Positions 7,529-14,475 of a DNA stretch of 25,490 nucleotides are shown here, one piece after another (within the stretch, counting starts at the first letter, position 1; each line of letters opens with the position of its first letter). Under the pieces are notes generated by a model. That model made no database searches. It was given only the letters and a program-made list of their open reading frames with translations, and was not told the DNA's origin. Position numbers and translations under genes: made by a program. Source of the stretch: CAMQRS01 sp964370645 (GTDB taxonomy: Bacteria; Bacillota_I; Bacilli_A; Erysipelotrichales; Erysipelotrichaceae); contig CAYJJS010000028.1 in the NCBI GenBank assembly GCA_964370645.1, positions 1-25,490 on the forward strand, in the 5' to 3' direction.

Positions 7529-8479
7529 TCAGTCTTTGTTGTAAAGCTTTCCTTGCCAAGTGTCCAAAAGACGCATTTCTTTATCGATACAATTTAGTAC
7601 ATTGGTTTTGTTTAAAGTCCAAAGTGGTGCAATCAATTCACTTGCAACACCATCACCAGTCAATCGTTGTATTACAATGTTAGGGTTTATATATTCAAGT
7701 TGTTTTACAACAAGTTGTACATATTCTTCTAGTGATAATAATGGGAATGGTTGATGAGTGTATGCCGATGCCATTTGTGTTCCATGGCAAACGTGCAGCA
7801 TATGAATTTTCAGTGCGTGAATGGGCAAGGAACCAACCACTTTTGCACTCTCAATCATCATTGCTTCGCTTTCATTGGGTAGGGAGTTGATTAGATGCAC
7901 GCACACTTTAATGTTTGTTTTGGACAAACGTTGTATACAATCTAAAAAACAATCGTAATCGTGCCCACGATTGCAAGCTTTAGCACTTGCATCGTGAATG
8001 CTTTGTAAACCTAATTCCACCCATATTTCTTTTTCTTGGGTAAGTTGTTGTAAATACTGAATTTTTTCATCTTCTAAGCAATCCGCTCGCGTAGCAAGTG
8101 CAAGGCCTACTATCTCTTTATTTTCTATGAATGGGGTAAATACTTCTTTTAGTGTATTGAGTGGGGCATATGTATTTGTATATGCTTGGAAGTATGCCAT
8201 TGGTTTACCTTGAGGCCATTTTTTCAGCATATTTGCTTTAATCGTTTGGTATTGTGATTGTAAATCCAGATGGATATCACCCGCATATTCGCCACTTCCC
8301 AAACTACCACAAAAAGTACAGCCTCCTACGCCGCAAGTCCCATCTCGATTTGGGCACGAAAAATTAGCATTTAAAGAAACTTTAAATACTTTTGAATGAA
8401 AGGTATTACGCAAGTAATAATTCCATGTGTGATAACGTTTGTTATCCAAAGAATAGGGGAAAGGATTTCTGTTTTTCAT
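7529..8479 (-). CDS. TIGR01212/YtqA-YhcC family radical SAM protein
   Basis: A 316-residue radical SAM enzyme. The family block CPNRDGTCGVGGCTFC supplies the [4Fe-4S] cysteines (Cys42, Cys54, Cys57; Cys49 is extra), with a GS(L)GSGEYAG motif soon after. The middle holds the radical SAM barrel strands (LALATRADCL, VELGLQSIHD). Bacillus subtilis YtqA of this family has been linked, as I recall, to mnm5(s2)U wobble-uridine modification in tRNA (MnmL). No YtqB-like methyltransferase partner is seen beside it. The only suitable start is ATG at 8479-8477. I see no good Shine-Dalgarno sequence in the few bases before it, so a short or nearly leaderless transcript is possible. It is divergent from the gene at 8539 with about 60 nt between the starts. 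Family assignment is firm; the biochemical role is inferred. Confidence 0.88.
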   Translation of the reverse strand: MKNRNPFPYSLDNKRYHTWNYYLRNTFHSKVFKVSLNANFSCPNRDGTCGVGGCTFCGSLGSGEYAGDIHLDLQSQYQTIKANMLKKWPQGKPMAYFQAYTNTYAPLNTLKEVFTPFIENKEIVGLALATRADCLEDEKIQYLQQLTQEKEIWVELGLQSIHDASAKACNRGHDYDCFLDCIQRLSKTNIKVCVHLINSLPNESEAMMIESAKVVGSLPIHALKIHMLHVCHGTQMASAYTHQPFPLLSLEEYVQLVVKQLEYINPNIVIQRLTGDGVASELIAPLWTLNKTNVLNCIDKEMRLLDTWQGKLYNKD

Positions 8480-8538
8480 GAGTACTATAGTATCATAAAA
8501 GATTGCATTTTTGTAGTATATCTATTAAAGTAGTGAAT

Positions 8539-9234
8539 ATGAATATAGAAAAAAGAAAGATTGAAATAAATGGTGTTCAAATAGTATATGAAATACATTA
8601 TAAAAGAGTAAAGAATGTGACTTTGAAAATTCAGGAAAACAATCGTATTGTAGTAAGTGCCAATCCGTATGTACCGAAAGAAAAAGTGGATGCTTTTGTT
8701 GTGGAAAAAATACAGTGGATAATACAAAAACAGAAGAAAATGGTTGAAAAAATAAATAAGTTATTTGTAAGTGTAAAATCCTCTAACCAGTTATATTACC
8801 TAGGAAATACATATACGATTGTTTGTATAAAAAGTAATCAACGTTTTGTATGCGTTGAGGATCACAATCTACTGGTACATTTTCGAAAAGAAGAAGACAT
8901 AGATACAATGATTCGTCAATTTTTAAGAAACCAATGTGAATCAATATTTACACAAGTGGTACAAAATATGTGTACATTATTAGATGCATACCGCTTAGAA
9001 GTGCCGCAATTAAAGATAAGAGAAATGAAGACACGTTGGGGAAGTTGTATACCAAGTAAACATCAAATTACTTTAAATAGTCGCATGATTCATTATGATA
9101 TACGTTTCTTAGAATACGTGGTATTGCATGAGTTAGTACATTTTATGCAACCTAACCATAGTAAAAAATTCTACTATATTATTGAAAACTATATGCCTGA
9201 CTATAGACAACGAATCGCATTGGTAGAAAAATAA
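8539..9234 (+). CDS. YgjP-like (DUF45/M48-type) metallopeptidase domain protein
   Basis: A 231-residue protein of the YgjP/DUF45 family (PF01863). The C-terminal part has RWGSC (166-170) and a gluzincin-type zinc motif HELVH (197-201) with His207 in HELVHFMQPNHS, as in SprT- and M48-like metallopeptidases. The N-terminal half has the beta-rich VTLKIQENNRIVVSAN segment seen in the family. No signal peptide or membrane segment is visible, so it is probably cytosolic. The substrate is unknown. ATG 8539 is the likely start, with only a weak AAAG-type ribosome site; GTG 8533 and TTG 8503 are in-frame alternatives. No terminator is evident between its stop and the LacI gene promoter. Confidence 0.85.
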   Translation: MNIEKRKIEINGVQIVYEIHYKRVKNVTLKIQENNRIVVSANPYVPKEKVDAFVVEKIQWIIQKQKKMVEKINKLFVSVKSSNQLYYLGNTYTIVCIKSNQRFVCVEDHNLLVHFRKEEDIDTMIRQFLRNQCESIFTQVVQNMCTLLDAYRLEVPQLKIREMKTRWGSCIPSKHQITLNSRMIHYDIRFLEYVVLHELVHFMQPNHSKKFYYIIENYMPDYRQRIALVEK

Positions 9235-9255
9235 AGAAAACGCTACCAAAAATAG

Positions 9256-9284
9256 TGGACACACATACGTGTGTATGCTATTAT
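9256..9284 (+). promoter_or_regulatory. Promoter of LacI-family regulator
   Basis: TGGACA (9256-9261), a 17-nt spacer and TATTAT (9279-9284). The spacer holds an inverted repeat ACACA-N4-TGTGT (9261-9274). The expected start of transcription is near 9291, just before the operator at 9295. Confidence 0.7.
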
Positions 9285-9293
9285 AGTGGTGTG

Positions 9294-9311
9294 ATAAACA
9301 CGCGTTTACAA
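9294..9311 (+). promoter_or_regulatory. LacI-family operator O1
   Basis: ATAAACACGCGTTTACAA contains the dyad TAAAC-ACGC-GTTTA. The identical 18-mer recurs at 10362-10379. Its place just after the predicted transcription start predicts autorepression by the adjacent LacI-type protein. Confidence 0.75.
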
Positions 9312-9312
9312 A

Positions 9313-9318
9313 AGGAGG
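9313..9318 (+). promoter_or_regulatory. Ribosome binding site that sets the AUU start
   Basis: Consensus AGGAGG, 9 nt before ATT 9328 and 42 nt before GTG 9361. It lies 2 nt after operator O1. Confidence 0.75.
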
Positions 9319-9327
9319 AGTACATTT

Positions 9328-10338
9328 ATTAATACTACAGAAATCGCAAAACTTGCAAAAGTGTCGAGAAGTACAGTTTCAAGAGTTTTAAATAACTATG
9401 GAAATGTGCCTGAAAAAACTAGGCAAAAGGTACAAGCTGTTATAGATGAGTATGGGTATACTCCAAATCACTTTGCAAGAAGTTTGGCTGGAGCAGCACC
9501 AAATATTGTTGGGATTTTCATCGCTGATATTAATGATACAAACAGTCCAGATGAATGGATTGGGATTAACTCTCCATATAATATGGAGTTGCTTTCAAAT
9601 TTAATACGTTTATTAAAAGATGAAGGCTATATTGCTTTGGTCAACATTATAACGGATTCGAAAGAATTTGCGGATCTGGAAGAGATGTTTAAGGGCAAAA
9701 TGATTTGTGGAGGTATCTTTGCAGGTTTCCCATATAAGGTGGAAGAATTAACAAATATCGCAAAACAGTTTAATGCTGTATTCATAGATCAGTTTTCTGA
9801 AATTGATGATAAGAATACACACATTAAAATCGTGAATTGTGATAACTTACATGGTGGATATGAAGCGACAAAATACTTGTTAGAAAAAGGGCATACGAAT
9901 ATTTTACATATTTCGGGAGATGATCGATTGTCATCGATAACACGTAAAATTGGATACTCTCATGCAATAAATGAAAAAGATGGGTTACAAACACATGTTA
10001 TTTGCGGTAAGTATAAAGAGAATGTTGCTTACGAGCAAATGTATGAGTTCTTGAAGGAAAATCAAGTGAGTGCCGTTTTTGCAGCGAATGACATTATGTC
10101 ATTAGGGGCTATTCGTGCCATTGAAGAGCATGGATTCAGGGTGCCTGAAGATATATCTGTGATTGGGTTTGATAACTTAAAAGCAGCGAGTTGGAATAAC
10201 TTAAAACTAACTACCTTTGAGTTTTCATTAAAAGATATCGCAAAATCAAGTGTAAAATTATTATTAAGTGCAGAAGCGAAACATATTTTGCATAAACCAA
10301 TACTAGTAGAAAAAGCTACAGTAAAAAATTCTAAGTAA
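9328..10338 (+). CDS. LacI/GalR-family transcriptional repressor, probable AUU start
   Basis: A 336-residue sugar-responsive repressor. The N-terminal HTH reads NTTEIAKLAKVSRSTVSRVLNNYGNVPEKT, followed by a hinge region and a periplasmic-binding-like effector domain (VVGIFIADIND... to GFDNLKAASW). A GTG start at 9361 would remove the first helix of the HTH and has no Shine-Dalgarno sequence. The family start instead aligns with ATT at 9328, preceded by a perfect AGGAGG (9313-9318) at 9-nt spacing. No ATG, GTG or TTG occurs in frame between the stop codon at 9295 and ATT 9328. I therefore propose an AUU initiation codon. Operators 9294-9311 and 10362-10379 are the likely targets. The neighbouring symporter and GH36 genes suggest an alpha-galactoside or galactose-type inducer. 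A G-to-T sequencing error at 9330 is the alternative. Confidence 0.85.
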   Translation: MNTTEIAKLAKVSRSTVSRVLNNYGNVPEKTRQKVQAVIDEYGYTPNHFARSLAGAAPNIVGIFIADINDTNSPDEWIGINSPYNMELLSNLIRLLKDEGYIALVNIITDSKEFADLEEMFKGKMICGGIFAGFPYKVEELTNIAKQFNAVFIDQFSEIDDKNTHIKIVNCDNLHGGYEATKYLLEKGHTNILHISGDDRLSSITRKIGYSHAINEKDGLQTHVICGKYKENVAYEQMYEFLKENQVSAVFAANDIMSLGAIRAIEEHGFRVPEDISVIGFDNLKAASWNNLKLTTFEFSLKDIAKSSVKLLLSAEAKHILHKPILVEKATVKNSK

Positions 10339-10350
10339 TTAGAGTTTTTT
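10323..10350 (+). terminator. Weak A/T-rich terminator after LacI gene
   Basis: A 10-bp stem (10323-10332 with 10341-10350, one G-U pair) with an 8-nt loop that includes the stop codon, ending in six T. It is mostly A-U pairs, so termination may be only partial. Confidence 0.4.
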
Positions 10351-10361
10351 ATTCCAATTTC

Positions 10362-10379
10362 ATAAACACGCGTTTACAA
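10362..10379 (+). promoter_or_regulatory. LacI-family operator O2
   Basis: Exact 18-nt copy of O1, here upstream of the symporter and alpha-galactosidase genes. I could not place a convincing -35/-10 pair around it; TTCATA (10359-10364) with TATGCA (10382-10387) is a weak candidate. Confidence 0.75.
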
Positions 10380-10398
10380 GGTATGCACAAAGAAGAAA

Positions 10399-10425
10399 GG
10401 GGTGTATGGTAGGTATCTACCATAC
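10399..10425 (+). promoter_or_regulatory. Shine-Dalgarno plus hairpin before symporter start
   Basis: GGGGTG (10399-10404) is the best Shine-Dalgarno match but lies over 30 nt before ATG 10437. Between them is a perfect 9-bp hairpin (GTATGGTAG 10404-10412, loop GTAT, CTACCATAC 10417-10425). Folding the hairpin would bring the Shine-Dalgarno sequence to about 12 nt from the start, a possible translation control element. Confidence 0.5.
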
Positions 10426-10436
10426 GATAAGAATGT

Positions 10437-12128
10437 ATGGAAACATTATTAATTTCATTTATTGTATTTTCAGGAGCAGTAGGTTTGATTACGTATTTAA
10501 AAACAAGAAATGATAAGCTTAGTACAAGTGAAGGATATTTTTTAGGAGGGAGAAGCTTAACAGGTGGTGTAATTGCTGGTTCATTATTATTAACGAATTT
10601 AAGTGCTGCAAGTTTTGTGGGTATGTCTGGGCAAGCATACAACCAAAATATGGCGGTTATGGGATGGGAAGTTGGTTCTGGTATTACTTTAATACTAGTC
10701 GCATTATTTTTGGTCCCGCGTTACTTAAAACAGGGGATAACTACTATTCCTGATTTTATTCAATCGAGATTTGATGGAGGAACAAGAAAATTCATCACGA
10801 TTTTATTTTTAGTAAGCTATATTGTGAATTTATTACCGATAACTTTATATTCTGGAGCTATCGCTATGGGACAAATCTTCGATGTATCTGCAGTATTTGG
10901 GATTTCGGAAGTACAAGGTATCTGGTTGATGGTATGGGTAATTGGAATCATTGGAGCAATTTATGCAATATTTGGAGGGTTGAAAGCAGTTGCGATTTCA
11001 GACTCGATTAACGGAATTGCATTAGTGATTGGTGGATTATTAGTACCTGTGTTTGCTTTGTTGGTTTTAGGGTCAGGTGATATTGGGGTAGGGTTTGAGA
11101 CGTTCTTAACAAGTTCACCTGAAAAGTTTAATGCCATTGGATCAGAGGACAGCTATTTACCAATTTCAACGATGTTCACAGGTCTTGTATTAGTGAATTT
11201 ATATTATTGGGGGACAGATCAATCAATTATTCAACGTGCATTAGGTGCAAAAAACTTAAAAGAGGGACAACGTGGAGTTATATATGCAGGGTTTTTAAAA
11301 GTATTAACACCTTTAATGGTAATTATTCCAGGAATTATGGCATTTCAAATCTTTGGTTCAGATATCACAAATGTAGACACTGTGTACCCTCGATTAGTGA
11401 GTGAAGTATTACCAGGACCGATTGCTGGATTCTTTGCAGCTGCAATGATGGGAGCTATTTTGAGTACATTTAACTCTGTGTTAAACTCATCATCAACATT
11501 ATTCGCATTAAATGTGTATAAGCCAGCGAAGAAGGGAGCTGTTGATGATGCACACCTAATCAAAGCGGGTAAAATATTTGCTTTGGTGGTAGCGTTGATT
11601 TCAATGTTTGTAGCACCATTAATTTTAAATGCGCCTGATGGATTGTTTGATTACTTACAAACCATTAATGGTTTCTTCAATGTTCCTATTTTCACAATTA
11701 TCTTTATGGGATATCTAACAAAAAGAGTGCCTGCAATTGCAGCAAAAGTGGCGATTACATTCTTTGTGTCAGTATATGCGATTACACAGTTATTTGTAGA
11801 TACAGGATTACATTATTTGCATATTTCAGCAATTTTATTCGTACTATCTTGTTTGATTATGTTTGTGATTGGGAAAATAAAACCATTAGAAACACCATAT
11901 GAGATGCCAATTAATAATGTTGTGGAGATGACTCCTTGGAAGCATAGATACACATTTAGCGCATTTGTTATATTTGTAATGTTAAGTATGTATGTGGTAT
12001 TCTCTGAAGTAGGTCTAGCAAGAGTGTCTGGTTTTGGTATGGATACATACTTACTATTGGCAGCGATTGCGGTTGTATGTATTGCATTTGGATGGATTAC
12101 AAACAAAAAAGCAAAAGACAGTGTATAA
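10437..12128 (+). CDS. Sodium/solute symporter (SSS family, YidK/SGLT-like)
   Basis: A 563-residue integral membrane protein with about 13-14 hydrophobic segments and the SSS hallmarks: EGYFLGGRSLTGG near the N-terminus, NLSAASFVGMSGQAY in the unwound first core helix, WGTDQSIIQRALGAKN mid-protein, and a serine-rich SSSTLFALNVYKP helix where the sodium site lies in this family. It most resembles the YidK/SglT sugar-transport branch. It lies behind operator O2 and 36 nt before a GH36 alpha-galactosidase, so uptake of melibiose, raffinose-type sugars or galactose by sodium symport is a reasonable inference. ATG 10437 is fixed by an in-frame stop at 10428. There is no close Shine-Dalgarno sequence; see the hairpin entry. 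Confidence 0.88.
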   Translation: METLLISFIVFSGAVGLITYLKTRNDKLSTSEGYFLGGRSLTGGVIAGSLLLTNLSAASFVGMSGQAYNQNMAVMGWEVGSGITLILVALFLVPRYLKQGITTIPDFIQSRFDGGTRKFITILFLVSYIVNLLPITLYSGAIAMGQIFDVSAVFGISEVQGIWLMVWVIGIIGAIYAIFGGLKAVAISDSINGIALVIGGLLVPVFALLVLGSGDIGVGFETFLTSSPEKFNAIGSEDSYLPISTMFTGLVLVNLYYWGTDQSIIQRALGAKNLKEGQRGVIYAGFLKVLTPLMVIIPGIMAFQIFGSDITNVDTVYPRLVSEVLPGPIAGFFAAAMMGAILSTFNSVLNSSSTLFALNVYKPAKKGAVDDAHLIKAGKIFALVVALISMFVAPLILNAPDGLFDYLQTINGFFNVPIFTIIFMGYLTKRVPAIAAKVAITFFVSVYAITQLFVDTGLHYLHISAILFVLSCLIMFVIGKIKPLETPYEMPINNVVEMTPWKHRYTFSAFVIFVMLSMYVVFSEVGLARVSGFGMDTYLLLAAIAVVCIAFGWITNKKAKDSV

Positions 12129-12164
12129 GTAATTTAGTTTAATTAAAAATTAGGAGAGAGATAT

Positions 12165-14378
12165 ATGATTCAATTTAGTAATGATACATTTCATATATGG
12201 AATGAAAAGATTAGTTATGTATTCAAAATTTTAAAAAATGGACAATTGGGACAATTGTACTTCGGGAAGAAAATACGACATAGAGAAAATTTCGATCATT
12301 TACTTGTGGAGCGTGCTGTGATTTTAGCACCGTGCACGTTTCAAGGAGATTTAGATTTCTCCTTAGAAATTTTAAAACAAGAGTATCCAGCATATGGGAC
12401 GGGAGATTATCGTGATCCAGCGTTTCAATTGAGTAGTGAAAATGGAAGTAGAATAACTAATTTTGTATATCAGTCTCATGAAGTTTTTGAGGGGAAAAAG
12501 AAATTAGAAGGTCTTCCACAAACTCATGGAGAGGATGTGGAAACGCTTGAAATTACTCTAGTAGATACAGTAATAGGTATGGAGATGGTATTAAAGTATC
12601 ATATTTTTCAAGATATCTCAGCAATTGTGAGATCTGCCTCTTTCCACAATGTATCAGGGAACAGTGTGAAAATTAATCGTGCTATGTCGATGTGTCTAGA
12701 TTTGTACGATGCAAAATATGAGATGATTACATTGGATGGAGCATGGAGTAGAGAAAGACATGTGAGTAGTGCTAAACTTCGTAAAGGGATGCAGTCTGTT
12801 TCTAGTAGTAGAGGTGCTAGTAGTGCAATGCACAACCCGTTTCTTGCATTAAAAAGAGAGAGTACTTCACAGCATGTAGGAGAAGTGTATGGATTCACCC
12901 TATTGTATAGTGGTAACTTTTTAGCACAGGCACAAGTAGATGCATACGATGTAACAAGAGTTACGTTAGGGATTAATCCTTTTGAGTTTGAATGGACTTT
13001 GTTGAAGGGGCAATCATTTCAAACTCCAGAGGCATTGCTAGTGTACAGTGATCAAGGGATGAATGGGATGAGTCAAAGTTTTCATGATTTGATACGTAAT
13101 AATGTGATGAGAGGTCCATACAAGGATAAACCAAGACCCATTTTAATCAATAATTGGGAAGCAACATATTTTGACTTTGATGAAGAGAGAATTGTGGAGA
13201 TTGCAACGAAAGCAAAAGAATTGGGAGTAGAATTGTTCGTTTTAGATGATGGTTGGTTTGGGAAACGAGATAATGATACTACTTCCTTAGGTGATTGGCG
13301 TGTGTATTTAGAAAAATTGCCGAATGGTATTGAAGGTTTAGCAAAGAAGATTAACAATATAGGTATGGAGTTTGGACTATGGTTTGAACCAGAGATGGTG
13401 AATGAAATTAGTCAATTATATGAAACACATCCTGATTTTGTAATTAAAACACCAAATCGTGAAATGTCGTATGGGCGCAATCAGTTTGTTTTAGACTTCT
13501 CGCGTGAAGAGGTTGTAGATTATATATTTAATATAATGTGCGAGACCATCTCAAAGGCGAATATCTCTTATATTAAGTGGGATATGAATCGTAACATAAC
13601 AGAGAGTTATAGTATTGGTTTAGAGGTTGAACGTCAAAAAGAGTTCTTCCATCGTTATATTTTAGGTGTATATGATTTATATGAGCGTTTGATTAAAAAG
13701 TTTCCAAACATCTTATTTGAGTCTTGTGCATCGGGTGGAGCACGTTTTGATGCAGGTATGATGTATTATGCACCACAAGCTTGGGCTAGTGATGATACAG
13801 ATGCTATTGAACGTTTACATATACAAGATGGTACATCCTACGTATACCCTATCGTCTCAATAGGAAGTCATGTTGCAGCCATACCAAATCATCAAGTGCT
13901 ACGAGAAACAAGTTTGAAAACAAGAGCAGATGTGGCTTATTTTGGAACGTTCGGATATGAGTTAAACATGAATGAAGTAAGTGTACAAGAACGCGCACAG
14001 ATGCGTGAGCAAATAGCGTTTTTCAAGAAATATCGTGAAGTCATTCAATTTGGAGATTTTTATCGATTACAAAGTGGAAACTATTATAGTTGGATGGTTG
14101 TATCTAAGGATAAAAAGACTGCAATTGTGGGGTATTATAAAATCTTAGCAGTACCAAATACCTCTTTGAAAAAAATACAATTGGTCGGTCTAGATGAAAC
14201 AATGAAATATACTTGTAATGATAAGACATATTATGGTGATGAATTGATGCATTTAGGTTGGATTGTTGAAACGGAGTTTACTGGATTGATTCAATCCGAT
14301 TTGTTTAAGGGGAAATACACTTCTGGGACAGATAAGGGGGATTTCACCTCACAAATTTATGTGTTCGAAGTGAAATAA
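12165..14378 (+). CDS. Alpha-galactosidase, GH36 family
   Basis: A 737-residue enzyme that removes terminal alpha-1,6-galactose from melibiose, raffinose and related sugars. There is an N-terminal beta-supersandwich domain, a TIM barrel and a C-terminal beta domain, full length for bacterial GH36. Barrel motifs include DDGWFGKRDND (361 onward), GLWFEPEMV, the nucleophile Asp473 in IKWDMNR, CASGGARFD, and the acid/base aspartate in SDDTDAIER (Asp543). No signal peptide is seen, so it acts in the cytosol on sugar imported intact, consistent with the symporter just upstream. AGGAG lies before ATG 12165. It is the last gene of the galactoside module and ends in a strong terminator. Relatives with alpha-N-acetylgalactosaminidase activity exist, but the motifs favour AgaA/RafA-type galactosidase. 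Confidence 0.93.
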   Translation: MIQFSNDTFHIWNEKISYVFKILKNGQLGQLYFGKKIRHRENFDHLLVERAVILAPCTFQGDLDFSLEILKQEYPAYGTGDYRDPAFQLSSENGSRITNFVYQSHEVFEGKKKLEGLPQTHGEDVETLEITLVDTVIGMEMVLKYHIFQDISAIVRSASFHNVSGNSVKINRAMSMCLDLYDAKYEMITLDGAWSRERHVSSAKLRKGMQSVSSSRGASSAMHNPFLALKRESTSQHVGEVYGFTLLYSGNFLAQAQVDAYDVTRVTLGINPFEFEWTLLKGQSFQTPEALLVYSDQGMNGMSQSFHDLIRNNVMRGPYKDKPRPILINNWEATYFDFDEERIVEIATKAKELGVELFVLDDGWFGKRDNDTTSLGDWRVYLEKLPNGIEGLAKKINNIGMEFGLWFEPEMVNEISQLYETHPDFVIKTPNREMSYGRNQFVLDFSREEVVDYIFNIMCETISKANISYIKWDMNRNITESYSIGLEVERQKEFFHRYILGVYDLYERLIKKFPNILFESCASGGARFDAGMMYYAPQAWASDDTDAIERLHIQDGTSYVYPIVSIGSHVAAIPNHQVLRETSLKTRADVAYFGTFGYELNMNEVSVQERAQMREQIAFFKKYREVIQFGDFYRLQSGNYYSWMVVSKDKKTAIVGYYKILAVPNTSLKKIQLVGLDETMKYTCNDKTYYGDELMHLGWIVETEFTGLIQSDLFKGKYTSGTDKGDFTSQIYVFEVK

Positions 14379-14382
14379 TAAG

Positions 14383-14417
14383 AAAGACACAAATTCATAA
14401 GGTTTGTGTCTTTTTTT
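14383..14417 (+). terminator. Terminator after alpha-galactosidase
   Basis: An 11-bp perfect stem (14383-14393 with 14403-14413), a 9-nt loop and seven T. Confidence 0.9.
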
Positions 14418-14439
14418 ATAGCGAAATACCAGTATAAAA

Positions 14440-14448
14440 TGATATACT
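14440..14448 (+). promoter_or_regulatory. Extended -10 promoter of COG3581 gene
   Basis: TGATATACT is an extended -10 element. No good -35 hexamer is present at 16-18 nt. The start codon is 27 nt downstream. Confidence 0.55.
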
Positions 14449-14475
14449 GTGACATAGAAACAGGAGGGGCTCTAC

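Noticed and set aside
7498..7683. 61-codon plus-strand open frame after the phosphoesterase
   Set aside because: It starts inside the bidirectional terminator and is antisense to the radical SAM gene.
10362..10379. Operator O2 read as a CcpA cre site
   Set aside because: The reverse strand TGTAAACGCG starts like a cre, but later positions do not fit, and exact duplication beside a LacI-family gene favours the local repressor.
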